DNA of 64,000 nucleotides from Intestinibacillus sp. Marseille-P6563 (GTDB lineage Bacteria > Bacillota > Clostridia > Oscillospirales > Butyricicoccaceae): contig NZ_UWOD01000001.1 in assembly GCF_900604335.1 (NCBI RefSeq), forward strand, positions 1,487,629 through 1,551,628, in the 5' to 3' direction. Shown piece after piece: positions 27,845 to 36,000 of this stretch; within the stretch, counting starts at the first letter, position 1, and every line of letters begins with the position of its first letter. Under the pieces are notes generated by a model, which saw nothing but the letters and a program-made list of their open reading frames with translations, ran no database searches and had not been told where the DNA came from. A program made the translations under genes and the position numbers.

Positions 27845-28562
27845 CCCCCAGTGGGAAATCATCCAAGGCGACGCGCTGAAGGTGCTGTCCGGCTTTGCGC
27901 CTGGGACCTTCGACGCGGTGATCACAGACCCGCCCTACGCATCCGGCGGGCGCACCCAGGCGGAAAAGAACAAGTCCACGGCCAAGAAATACTCCAACAT
28001 GGGCGACCATGCTCCGCCGCCCTTTGACGGGGACGCCAAGGACCAGCGGTCATGGACGCGCTGGGCGGCGGAGTGGCTGTACGACGCCAGAAAAATCTGT
28101 AAGCCCGGCGCCCCGGTGTGTATGTTCATCGACTGGCGGCAGCTTCCCGCAGCTACGGACGCCCTCCAGTGGGCTGGCTGGATCTGGCGCGGCACCGCCG
28201 TCTGGGACAAGGGCAACAGCCGGCCCCAGAAGGGACGCTTCCGCCAGCAGGCGGAGTACATCGTCTGGGGATCCAACGGGGACATGCCCATCAGCCGGCC
28301 TGTGCCCTGCCTGCCCGGCGTGTTCAAGTACGGCAACCCCCAGAACCGCATCCACCTGACGGAAAAGCCCCTGCAACTTATGCGGGACATCGTGAAGATC
28401 ACCGAGCCGGGCGGACGGATCCTGGACCCCTTTGCCGGCAGCGGCACCACGGTGCTGGCCGCTGTGCTGGAGGGCTACTCCGCCACCGGCATCGAAGTCA
28501 CGGACGCCTATGCCGCACTGGCCAGAGGCCGGATCCGCCAGGCGCTGGAGGACGTCCAATGA
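27834..28562 (+). CDS. DPPY-type DNA methyltransferase (beta class, N6-A or N4-C)
   Basis: 242 residues. Motif IV DAVITDPPYASGG precedes motif I RILDPFAGSGTTVLAAVLEGY, the order of beta-class methyltransferases; the TEKPLQLMRDIV block is also typical. It methylates an exocyclic amine in DNA. No restriction partner is adjacent, so it is an orphan, like the C5 enzyme upstream. Start ATG follows GAAGAAGGAG and overlaps the previous gene. Confidence 0.92.
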   Translation: MSDNPQWEIIQGDALKVLSGFAPGTFDAVITDPPYASGGRTQAEKNKSTAKKYSNMGDHAPPPFDGDAKDQRSWTRWAAEWLYDARKICKPGAPVCMFIDWRQLPAATDALQWAGWIWRGTAVWDKGNSRPQKGRFRQQAEYIVWGSNGDMPISRPVPCLPGVFKYGNPQNRIHLTEKPLQLMRDIVKITEPGGRILDPFAGSGTTVLAAVLEGYSATGIEVTDAYAALARGRIRQALEDVQ

Positions 28563-28614
28563 CACGCCCTTGCTTTTCAACCGTGGACGGCAAGGACGTC
28601 CAATGACACGCCCT
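28550..28614. repeat. 21-bp direct repeat with a 44-nt period
   Basis: GGACGTCCAATGACACGCCC is present at 28550 and again at 28594 (21 nt identical in both). The first copy overlaps the methyltransferase 3' end, and each contains ATGACACGCCC, which opens a tiny frame (15 codons then 12 codons). This looks like a tandem slip or residue of a lost gene. Confidence 0.85.
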
Positions 28615-28637
28615 GCCATTGAAGGGAGGTCTGCACC

Positions 28638-29021
28638 ATAGCAAAAGAGCAGCAAGCACGATTTTTCAGAAAGGCGGCTTCTGTTGCTGATTTGCAAAAC
28701 GACACCCCGATCATCAAGACCGCGCCTTTTACGGTGGTGCGGGAGATCATCCTGCCGGAATCCAAATACCGCCGCTTTCAAGCGGACCTGCTGGCCGAGG
28801 CCCCTTTCATCGCCGCAAGGACCCAGCTCACCGGGTACAGCGAGAAGTTCGGCCGCTTCCGCTGCCTGCTGGTCACCGCCCGCAGGCGGCAGGACGGCAT
28901 CCTCGTTGACAGCGAAGGTTACACCTACGCCCGCTATGCGGCGTATGTGCGGGACAAGCGCGAACTGGATCTGGCCGGCGTCCCGCAGGATAACCTGGAC
29001 TTCAAGGCCCATGAGCGGTGA
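28638..29021 (+). CDS. ICE protein of the DUF6329 type, apparent ATA start
   Basis: About 127 residues. The reading IAKEQQARFFRKAASVADL, then PFTVVREIILPESKYRRFQADLL, FRCLLVTARRRQDGILVDSEGYTYARYAAYV is the type of small protein seen just before mobC in this ICE family (I recall it as DUF6329). GGGAGG at 28624-28629 is 8 nt before ATA at 28638, and an in-frame TGA at 28620 blocks longer starts. The next usable codon, TTG 28692, would lose 18 residues. Confidence 0.7.
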   Translation: MAKEQQARFFRKAASVADLQNDTPIIKTAPFTVVREIILPESKYRRFQADLLAEAPFIAARTQLTGYSEKFGRFRCLLVTARRRQDGILVDSEGYTYARYAAYVRDKRELDLAGVPQDNLDFKAHER

Positions 29022-29100
29022 GCATTTTTCTTTTCCGCAGGAGAGGGAATTGAAATCCACCTACCGCTTGAAAATGGCCGCGCCCTGCGCGGCGAGGCCA

Positions 29101-29187
29101 CCGCCGCCTTCGGCGGCGATGGCGCAAGCATAGCATTTGTATGACAAATGCGCTTGCAGGGGGATCTCCCCCTGGCCCCAATGCCGC
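29101..29187 (+). other. candidate origin of transfer (oriT)
   Basis: The 192-nt gap upstream of mobC/mobA is packed with hairpins. GCATTTGT/ACAAATGC (29133-29140, 29144-29151) is nested in GCAAGC/GCTTGC (29124-29129, 29152-29157), then AGGGGGA/TCCCCCT (29158-29164, 29167-29173) and CCGCC/GGCGG. MOBP-type relaxases usually nick next to an inverted repeat located here. No nick site could be assigned. Confidence 0.55.
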
Positions 29188-29213
29188 CTGTTGGCGGAAA
29201 AAGGAGTTGAAAC

Positions 29214-29525
29214 GTGCAGGAAAAAAGCAAATTTCTCTCCGTGCGGCTGACCGCGGAGGAACGGGAACACCTTGACCGGCTGGCCAAAGAGTCCGGCCTG
29301 TCCCTGAGTAACGTCATCCGCTCCTGTATCAACCGCACGGAGATCCGCCAGCGCCAGCCGGCGGAAATCAACGACTTATATCGGGAGATCAACCGAATCG
29401 GCGTGAATATCAATCAGATCGCCCGGAGCGTCAACGCCGGCATCGCTACCCGACAAGACGTAAAAGAGGCGCTGTTCCTGCTGCGGCAGGTGTACCTGCT
29501 CATGGAAAGGGTCGCGGATCTGTAA
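29214..29525 (+). CDS. mobC: relaxosome protein MobC
   Basis: 103 residues from GTG behind AAAAAGGAG. KFLSVRLTAEEREHLDRLAKESGLSLSNVIRSCI is a ribbon-helix-helix domain, followed by EINDLYREINRIGVNINQIARSVNAG, the classical MobC helical region. It binds oriT and helps the relaxase. The stop overlaps the mobA start (TAATG). Confidence 0.92.
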   Translation: MQEKSKFLSVRLTAEEREHLDRLAKESGLSLSNVIRSCINRTEIRQRQPAEINDLYREINRIGVNINQIARSVNAGIATRQDVKEALFLLRQVYLLMERVADL

Positions 29526-30985
29526 TGGCGGTTACGAAAATCCTCGCCCGCAAGGGCCGGCTGGACGTGGGAGTCCGGTATGTCCTCAATGGGGACAAAA
29601 CAAATGAACAGATCCTGACTGCCAGCCAAGGCTGCTCTACCGAACATGCCGTCAGCCGTATGATGAAAACCAAGCAGCACTATCGTCAGACAGATGGCGT
29701 CCAGTATTATCACATTATCCAGTCCTTCAAGCCCGGCGAGGTCACCCCGGAACTGGCGCTGGAGATCGCAAAGGCGTTTGCTGCAGAGCATCTGCCCGGC
29801 TACCAGGCGGTCATCGGCGTCCATGTGGACAAGGAGCATATCCACGCCCACACGATTTTCAATTCCGTAAATGCGGATACCGGTGAGAAGTATCACAGCA
29901 ACGCCCGCAGTTACTACAGCCAGATCCGGGCCACCTCGGACCGCCTGTGCCGGGAACACGGCCTCTCTGTTGTCATGGAGAGCAAAGCAGAAAAGGCAGT
30001 CAGTTACATCGAGTGGCTGCGGCAGAGCAAGGGCCAGCCCACCTTCCGCTCCATGCTGGAGGCGGATCTGCGGGAGGCCATAGAGGACGCCAACGATATC
30101 GGCCACTTCTTCCTCATCATGGAGCATAAGGGCTATGAGATCAAGCATGGTTCCCGGCTGGGCTTCCGCCTTCGCGGCCAGCCTCGGCCCAGCGGAACGG
30201 GCCTCGGCAGACCCGGCGGGAAGGTGCCGGGCCAGGAACGGTTCATGATACCGGGCCGAAAGGACCCGCTGTTCACCGAGGACGGCATCCGCGCCGCCAT
30301 TGGAGGGAATCTGGATGCCATTGCCGCAGGTACGCGCCCCGCCATCATTTACCGGCCGCGGTACCAGCCGTACCGCAGGCATCCCAAGTACACCGGATTT
30401 ATGGCCCTGTACGTCCACTACCTCTATCTGCTGGGCAAGGCCGGGCAGCGGCAGTACCCGCCGAAGATGACGCCCCATCTCAGGCGGGAGATCATGAAGT
30501 TTGAGAGCTACAAGGAACAATTCGCCTTCCTGCGGGCGCATGGCGTCTCCACGGCAGAGGACCTGCAGGCCGTCCGCGCCCGCGCAGAGGAAACGCTGGC
30601 CAGCCTCAACAAGCAGCGCACCATCCTCAACGTGCGGAAGAAGAAACGGCGGGCACTCTACGACGCCCTCTCCGACGCGGAGGCCCTCGCCCCGGCAAAG
30701 GACTGCTATGAGTCCGGCATGCCCGGCATGGAGGAACCCTTCGCCCGCTACATGGACGCCGTCTCCGCGCTGGAGCAGTGTGGGATCCATAGGGAGCAGC
30801 TCATGGCGGAAAAGGCGGAGTTGTACCGGCAGTTGGCGGACGTCAACCGTGAGATCCGGCGGGCGCGGAAGGAGATTTCCATGTGCGATACCATTGAGCG
30901 GAACCGGCCTCAGATGGAACACGACATCCATGTGGCCGAGGCCAAGGCAAAGGAGGTGGAACGAGATGAATATCGGAGGCGGTGA
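29525..30985 (+). CDS. mobA: MOBP-type relaxase
   Basis: 486 residues. The N-terminal relaxase domain has Y19-region GRLDVGVRYVLNGDKT, YYHIIQSFKPGEVTPE, and the metal-binding HIDKEH-like block VHVDKEHIHAHTIFNSV (three histidines). The C-terminal half (about 330-480) is coiled-coil and basic. It nicks oriT and pilots the strand into the recipient. It is close in layout to the Tn1549 relaxase and appears intact. Confidence 0.93.
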   Translation: MAVTKILARKGRLDVGVRYVLNGDKTNEQILTASQGCSTEHAVSRMMKTKQHYRQTDGVQYYHIIQSFKPGEVTPELALEIAKAFAAEHLPGYQAVIGVHVDKEHIHAHTIFNSVNADTGEKYHSNARSYYSQIRATSDRLCREHGLSVVMESKAEKAVSYIEWLRQSKGQPTFRSMLEADLREAIEDANDIGHFFLIMEHKGYEIKHGSRLGFRLRGQPRPSGTGLGRPGGKVPGQERFMIPGRKDPLFTEDGIRAAIGGNLDAIAAGTRPAIIYRPRYQPYRRHPKYTGFMALYVHYLYLLGKAGQRQYPPKMTPHLRREIMKFESYKEQFAFLRAHGVSTAEDLQAVRARAEETLASLNKQRTILNVRKKKRRALYDALSDAEALAPAKDCYESGMPGMEEPFARYMDAVSALEQCGIHREQLMAEKAELYRQLADVNREIRRARKEISMCDTIERNRPQMEHDIHVAEAKAKEVERDEYRRR

Positions 30986-31613
30986 AGCTGCGGACCAACT
31001 GGTCCGCATGATGCTCTCTGGTGGTGAGGTCGCAGTTCGGCTGACCGGTTCGGCAGTGAAAAATCTTTTGGCCATATCGCTGGCGCTGGCGAAAAGCCAC
31101 AAGAAGATCAGCGGCAAGGTCCGCATGGGCAAAATGCTGCAGCAGACACGGGATCTGCGGGTATTCCCCATGACGCAGGAGGAATACCGGGAGTTCAGGC
31201 ACAAGGCGCGGGAACCGAAATTGCTCTATGCGGCCATCCAAAACTCCAGAGATCCCAATGACCCCCAAAGCATGGTAGATGTTGTCATGCCGGCCACAGA
31301 GGTGGAACGGGCCAACTTGGTGTTCCAGAAGATGATGTACCAGCAGCCGGAGGCCCCCCAGAAGGAGCAGCCGGAACGGGAGCGGCAACCGGAGAAGGAA
31401 CCTGGAACGCCAAAAAAAGATTCCCGGTCGGGACGCGCCTCGCGCGATACCAGCACCAGCTCTCCTATGCACGCCGGGAGCGCGGCGAGGACGACGAGTG
31501 ATGAGCGGCCCTCCGTTGAGGGCCGCCTGCAGGACTATCGCGCACAGTTGGAGGAACAGCGGCGGCGCGCCCCGGCCAGGCAGAAAACCAAGACGCGGAC
31601 CAAGACCAGATAA
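30966..31613 (+). CDS. DUF3801/PcfB-like conjugation protein
   Basis: 215 residues, start overlapping mobA by 20 nt. The core GEAADQLVRMMLSGGEVAVRL, SAVKNLLAISLALAKS and KLLYAAIQNSRDPND plus VVMPATEVERANLVFQKM is the PcfB/DUF3801 family, which links relaxosome to coupling protein in Gram-positive systems. The C-terminal 80 residues are low-complexity, rich in Q, E, R and K. Confidence 0.9.
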   Translation: MNIGGGEAADQLVRMMLSGGEVAVRLTGSAVKNLLAISLALAKSHKKISGKVRMGKMLQQTRDLRVFPMTQEEYREFRHKAREPKLLYAAIQNSRDPNDPQSMVDVVMPATEVERANLVFQKMMYQQPEAPQKEQPERERQPEKEPGTPKKDSRSGRASRDTSTSSPMHAGSAARTTSDERPSVEGRLQDYRAQLEEQRRRAPARQKTKTRTKTR

Positions 31614-31700
31614 TTGAGTGCTGTTTGGGGAAAGTGCTGGATATTCCGGGCCGGTTCAGGTATGGTTGCGTTACAGAAAAAGTGAAGGAGGCCAGATACC

Positions 31701-32159
31701 ATGAAGGTCGTTTACTACTACAGAGGACGCACCGGCAGCGCAGGATTCCTGCTCCCGGAGGATATGGCACTGCTGAAAAGGCTGTTTGCGCACGGGAGCC
31801 TGCCGCCCAAAGCGCAGCTGCGAGGGAAACGCTGCTGGCTGTATCTCCGGGTGAACACGAACAATCCGGCAGCAGACGAGATCGGTATCAGCGGACAGGA
31901 CACTTACCTGCGCCAATTTGCGGAAGTAAACAGCATGCAGATCGTCGGCGTATACAAAGATTATATGTGCGGATGGGACCTCCGGAGGCCCAGCCTCCGG
32001 TTCCTGGCGCGGGAGGCTGCCGAAAAGAAAATGGATTACATCCTGTCCTGTAAACAGGATCGGATCTACCGGGGCCACGACCTGCGGGGCCTCCTGCAGT
32101 ATGAGGATCACATGCACGCCCTCGGTGTGGACATCCTGTATCCCTTCGAACAGGACTAA
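31701..32159 (+). CDS. resolvase-like protein lacking the catalytic serine
   Basis: 152 residues, ATG behind GAAGGAGG. From residue 45 it follows the resolvase N-terminal domain: CWLYLRVNTNNPAADEIGISGQ, MQIVGVYKDYMCGWDLRRPSLRFL, KKMDYILSCKQDRIYRG. The position of the nucleophilic serine (normally RVS) is Asn52 here, and no C-terminal DNA-binding domain is present. It should therefore not cut DNA; a structural or regulatory role in the transfer operon is likely. The first 40 residues are a separate short segment. Confidence 0.75.
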   Translation: MKVVYYYRGRTGSAGFLLPEDMALLKRLFAHGSLPPKAQLRGKRCWLYLRVNTNNPAADEIGISGQDTYLRQFAEVNSMQIVGVYKDYMCGWDLRRPSLRFLAREAAEKKMDYILSCKQDRIYRGHDLRGLLQYEDHMHALGVDILYPFEQD

Positions 32160-32188
32160 GCAAACAGGCATACATCCAATCAGCCTAT

Positions 32189-32219
32189 GGGGCGTACCAA
32201 TGCGGTGCGCCCCTGTTTT
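32189..32219 (+). terminator. hairpin with T-run before the coupling-protein gene
   Basis: GGGGCG (32189-32194) pairs with CGCCCC (32208-32213), extended by ACC/GGT, followed by TGTTTTT. It could attenuate transcription from the mob operon into the T4SS genes. Confidence 0.7.
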
Positions 32220-32233
32220 TCAGTTGGAGGTGA

Positions 32234-33979
32234 ATGCCGCTGAATAAACCGGGCAGATCGGGAGGGATCCTCCCGTATCTGTTTCTCTACATCCCCGTGG
32301 TCTGGGCCGCTCTCCTGATTGCCCAGTCCCTCGGGAACGGCCTGCCGGAGCTGCTGACGAACCTGACCGCGGCCCTGCAGACTCCTTTGAAGATCCGCTG
32401 GACGGAACACAGCCTGATGAGCATCCTCGCCTGCACCGGCGCGTACATCATAGGCATCTGCCTGTATTGCACCACACAGGGCCGCACCCGTGACGGCGAG
32501 GAACACGGCTCGGCACAGTGGGCGTCTCCCAAACAGGTCAACGCTATGTTCTGTCAAAAGCAGAATAAGCCCCTGACACAAAATGTCCGTTTGGGGCTGG
32601 ATACCCACAAGCACCGCAGGTCCCTCAACGTACTGGTCATCGGCGGCAGCGGCGCGGCCAAGACCCGCAGCTATGTCCTGCCTAACATTCTGGAGGCCAA
32701 CACCAACTATGTGATCACCGATCCCAAAATGGAGGTGCTGACTGCCACCGGCGGCTACCTCAAAAGCCAGGGCTACGATGTGCGGGTGCTGAATCTTGTC
32801 AATCTGGAGCAGTCGGACGGATACAACCCTTTCCGTTACATTCGGGATGAGAAAGACGCCCTGCGGCTTGTCAATAACCTCATTCAAGCCACAACACCCA
32901 AGAACAGCCATGAGTCGGATCCGTTCTGGACCAAGGCCGAAACGGCGCTGCTGCAGGCCATCATTCTCATGCTGTTTCAGGAGGCGCCGGAGTCCGAGCA
33001 GAACTTTTCCATGGTCATGCGGGTGCTGGAATACGCGGAGGTAAAAGAGGACGACGAGGACCACGTCTCGCCGCTGGATCTGCTGTTCAGCGCCATTGAA
33101 CGGGAGAAGCCGGACAGCGTCGCCGTCCGGCAATATAAGGTCTTTAAGATGGCGGCGGGCAAGACTTCCAAGAGTATTCTTGTGTCCACAGCCGTACGCT
33201 TGGCACCGTTCAATCTGCCCCAGATCCGGGCCATCACGGACCACGACGATATGGATCTGTACACGCTGGGAGAGAAGAAATGTGCCCTGTACGCTGTTAT
33301 CCCGGACAATGACAATACCTATAACTTCTTGGTAAGTCTGCTTTATTCCCAAGTGTTCCATACCCTCTACTACTGCGCGGACCAGATCCACCACGGGCCG
33401 CTGCCCCAGCATGTCCACTTCATCCTGGATGAGGCTCCCTCGGTCAATTTGCCGGGGCTGCCCCGCGAACTGGCAACCATGAGGTCCAGAAACATCTCCT
33501 GCAGCACCATCATCCAAAACATGGCGCAGATCAAGGAGCAGTTCAAGGACTCCTGGGAAACCATCCCCGGCAACTCGGACACCCTGCTGTACCTCGGCGG
33601 CAACGAGTCCAGCACCCACAAGTACATTTCCGAGGCCCTCGGCAAATCCACCATCGATACCAAGACCCATGGGGAAACCAAAGGTAAGTCCGGCTCATGG
33701 TCCACCAACATGCAGATCAGCGGCCGGGAACTGCTGACGCCGGACGAGGTGCGGCGGCTAGACAACCGGTACGCCATCCTGCTCATCCGCGGCGCTGGGC
33801 CAGTGATGGATCTGAAATACGATTTAATGAAACACCCCGCGGTCCGCCAAACCTCACTGGCTGGTGGGCCGCCCTATATTCATCACAGGCAGCATCAAGC
33901 ACCGGTGATTTCTGGACATGAACTTTTTGCGGCATTTTCCACCGATGACACCAATAAAGATAAGGAGAATGCAGCATGA
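32234..33979 (+). CDS. VirD4/TraG-like type IV coupling protein
   Basis: 581 residues. Two N-terminal membrane segments (about 13-32 and 65-85), then the nucleotide-binding site VIGGSGAAKTRSYVLPNILE, DPKMEVLTATGGYLKSQGYDVRVLNL, Walker B-like HFILDEAPSVNLPGLPRELATMRSRNIS and GNSDTLLYLGGNE. It brings the relaxase-DNA complex to the T4SS. ATG 32234 sits only 3 nt after GGAGG; CTG at 32240 (LNKPGRSG) has better spacing, so the true start is unsure. Confidence 0.93.
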   Translation: MPLNKPGRSGGILPYLFLYIPVVWAALLIAQSLGNGLPELLTNLTAALQTPLKIRWTEHSLMSILACTGAYIIGICLYCTTQGRTRDGEEHGSAQWASPKQVNAMFCQKQNKPLTQNVRLGLDTHKHRRSLNVLVIGGSGAAKTRSYVLPNILEANTNYVITDPKMEVLTATGGYLKSQGYDVRVLNLVNLEQSDGYNPFRYIRDEKDALRLVNNLIQATTPKNSHESDPFWTKAETALLQAIILMLFQEAPESEQNFSMVMRVLEYAEVKEDDEDHVSPLDLLFSAIEREKPDSVAVRQYKVFKMAAGKTSKSILVSTAVRLAPFNLPQIRAITDHDDMDLYTLGEKKCALYAVIPDNDNTYNFLVSLLYSQVFHTLYYCADQIHHGPLPQHVHFILDEAPSVNLPGLPRELATMRSRNISCSTIIQNMAQIKEQFKDSWETIPGNSDTLLYLGGNESSTHKYISEALGKSTIDTKTHGETKGKSGSWSTNMQISGRELLTPDEVRRLDNRYAILLIRGAGPVMDLKYDLMKHPAVRQTSLAGGPPYIHHRQHQAPVISGHELFAAFSTDDTNKDKENAA

Positions 33980-34287
33980 ATCATAAATTTGAAAAGCGGG
34001 CAAAGCGCATTTACGCCATGCTTTCCTGCTTTGTGATGGTCGCGGTCATGACCGTCTGTCCTGCCTTCGCGGCGGACGATCCGCTGGCGGTTGTGACAAA
34101 TCTGAGCGACTTCATTTTTTCCCTCATCCGGGCCATCGGCCTCATCCTGCTGGGCTTCGGCGTCCTCCAGCTGGGCCTGTCCCTCAAGAGCCACGACCCC
34201 TCCCAGCGCGCCAACGGCATGCTCACCATCGCGGGCGGCATTGTTATCACGTTTACCAAGGAGATCCTCACCCTCATCACCGGCTGA
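33976..34287 (+). CDS. Maff2-family small membrane protein (VirB2-like)
   Basis: 103 residues overlapping the coupling-protein stop (ATGA). A signal-like segment (IYAMLSCFVMVAVMTVCPAFA) is followed by two hydrophobic helices (LVTNLSDFIFSLIRAIGLILLGFGVLQLG-type and GMLTIAGGIVITFTKEI). Size and layout fit the Maff2/VirB2-like pilin group of this ICE family. Confidence 0.85.
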   Translation: MNHKFEKRAKRIYAMLSCFVMVAVMTVCPAFAADDPLAVVTNLSDFIFSLIRAIGLILLGFGVLQLGLSLKSHDPSQRANGMLTIAGGIVITFTKEILTLITG

Positions 34288-34352
34288 GTGGGCAAAGCGG
34301 GAGGGCGCACACAGCGTCCTCCCGCTCCCTTCCCACACGGAGGTGATGCACA

Positions 34353-35198
34353 ATGGGAAGTGGAAACTGGATCGTTGACAACCTGAACTCAGCCCTTGCT
34401 ACCTGGAATGAAAAACTCACCGAGATTTGGACGCTCATCTCCACGTCGCCGGAAGAATTCAAAGGCGGCGGGATCTGGGACGTCATTCTCAACATCCATG
34501 ACGCGCTGAGAGCCATCGGCTACGCTCTGTTGGTACTGTTTTTCGTCGCCGGCGTGGTCAAGACCTGCGGCAGTTTTACGGAACTCAAGCGCCCGGAAGT
34601 GGCGGTCAAAACCTTTGTCCGGTTTGCGCTGGCGCAGGGAGCCGTCACCTACGGTCTGGAGCTGATGATGGCCCTGTTCAGCATCGCCCAGGGCGCGGTG
34701 TCCACCATTATGGACGCCTCCGGCCTCACGGCCATGTCCGACACGGCCCTGCCAGACGAGATGGTGACCATCATCGAGGACGTTGGCTTTCTGGAGAGTA
34801 TCCCGCTGTGGGCGGTGACACTCCTGGGATCCCTGTTTATCTGGGTTTTGTCGCTGGTCATGATTTTGACCGTCTATTCCCGTTTTTTCAAACTCTATAT
34901 GGCGACGGCCATCGCGCCCATCCCACTGGCCAGTTTCGCAGGACAGCCCTCCAGCAGCATCGGCGTGGCTTTTATCAAGAGCTACGCCGCCATCTGCCTG
35001 GAGGGCTGTATGATCGTTTTAGCTTGTATTATCTTTTCCCAGTTTGCCGCGGCGCCGCCGGCCATCGCGGATGACACAATGGCTGCCGCTACCATCGTTT
35101 GGAACTACATTGGGGAGCTGATTTTCAATATGCTGGTCCTGGTGGGCGCTATCAAGATGAGCGATCGTCTGGTGCGGGAGCTGATGGGCCTTGGTTAA
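34353..35198 (+). CDS. VirB6/TrbL-like membrane channel protein (CD1112 type)
   Basis: 281 residues, ATG behind ACGGAGG. About six membrane helices; NWIVDNLNSALATWNEKLTEIW at the N-terminus and the final YIGELIFNMLVLVGAIKMSDRLVRELMGLG are typical of the CD1112-type TrbL proteins. It forms part of the inner-membrane channel of the T4SS. Confidence 0.9.
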   Translation: MGSGNWIVDNLNSALATWNEKLTEIWTLISTSPEEFKGGGIWDVILNIHDALRAIGYALLVLFFVAGVVKTCGSFTELKRPEVAVKTFVRFALAQGAVTYGLELMMALFSIAQGAVSTIMDASGLTAMSDTALPDEMVTIIEDVGFLESIPLWAVTLLGSLFIWVLSLVMILTVYSRFFKLYMATAIAPIPLASFAGQPSSSIGVAFIKSYAAICLEGCMIVLACIIFSQFAAAPPAIADDTMAAATIVWNYIGELIFNMLVLVGAIKMSDRLVRELMGLG

Positions 35199-35539
35199 TC
35201 CTGCAGGTCATCAATATGGACGATACCGCCGCCGTTGCGGCCGGCCTCCCGCACCCGCTGGATCAAAATTTCCTCTTTTTCTTTCTCGCGCCGGCGCCGC
35301 TCCATGATGGCGGAGATCTTCCGCACCAGAGAGTACACCCAGGACAGGGCCGTCACAGCCAGTAGGATGTACCAGATCACATTAGCCAGCGTGTAGTGGG
35401 CGTAGTACCAATCGCTCAGAAGCGTCGGCACCACCAGCGCGTACAGCAGCGGGATGGTCAGACGGAACACCGCGGCCAGGCGGAACAGGATGGACAGGAT
35501 CAGGATCCCGGCTCCCAGGAAAATATATGCATATAACAT
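35195..35539 (-). CDS. antisense-oriented small membrane protein in the T4SS operon
   Basis: 114 residues on the strand opposite to the transfer genes, filling the gap between TrbL and PrgI and overlapping the TrbL stop by 4 nt. It starts with ATG behind GAGAGGGG. Three or four membrane helices (LYAYIFLGAGILILSILF, LTIPLLYALVVPTLLSDW, TLANVIWYILLAVTALSW) precede a basic tail (ERRRREKEKEE). Function unknown; a control of the transfer operon by convergent transcription is possible. Confidence 0.7.
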   Translation of the reverse strand: MLYAYIFLGAGILILSILFRLAAVFRLTIPLLYALVVPTLLSDWYYAHYTLANVIWYILLAVTALSWVYSLVRKISAIMERRRREKEKEEILIQRVREAGRNGGGIVHIDDLQD

Positions 35540-35646
35540 GGGTACACCCCTCTCGCTATTTTTTCACTTTGATGTTAGCATACCCCGGCGGACATGGCAA
35601 CTCCTGTCTGCCAAAAGTCCAGGAACGGAAAAGGAGGTGAAATCCA

Positions 35647-36000
35647 ATCGAGGTACGCATCAACAAAGAGGTCCGAAATTATCAGGAGAGCCTGTTTTTC
35701 GGACTGTCGCTCCGCCAGCTCATCTTTGCGCTGCTGGCCGTCGCCGTTGCCGTAGGCGTGTATTTTGGCCTGCGCTCTGTGCTGGCGACCGCCGAGATCG
35801 GATGGGTCTGCGTCCTGTGCGCTTTTCCCTTCGCCCTCGGCGGCTTTTTCCAGTACAACGGCATGACGCTGGAGCAGTTTCTACTTGCTTATATCCGCAC
35901 GGAATTTATATATCCTCACCGGCTCGTCTTCAAATCGGACAACCTGTACGCAAAACTCATGGAGCGTTCGAGTATGAAGGAGGCCCTGAAGATTGATTAA
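35647..36000 (+). CDS. PrgI-family T4SS protein, apparent ATC start
   Basis: 117 residues. IEVRINKEVRNYQESLFFGLSLRQLIFALLAVAVAVGVYF is the conserved PrgI N-terminus, followed by a second membrane helix and LIYPHRLVFKSDN-like FIYPHRLVFKSDNLYAKL. The frame is closed by TGA at 35638, and AAAGGAGGTGA precedes ATC at 35647 by 8 nt. The first normal start in frame (GTG 35758) would delete the conserved N-terminus. ATC therefore appears to be the initiation codon. Confidence 0.85.
   Translation: MEVRINKEVRNYQESLFFGLSLRQLIFALLAVAVAVGVYFGLRSVLATAEIGWVCVLCAFPFALGGFFQYNGMTLEQFLLAYIRTEFIYPHRLVFKSDNLYAKLMERSSMKEALKID

Noticed and set aside
20431..28562. Restriction-modification system
   Set aside because: Both methyltransferases lack an adjacent nuclease or specificity subunit; treated as orphans.
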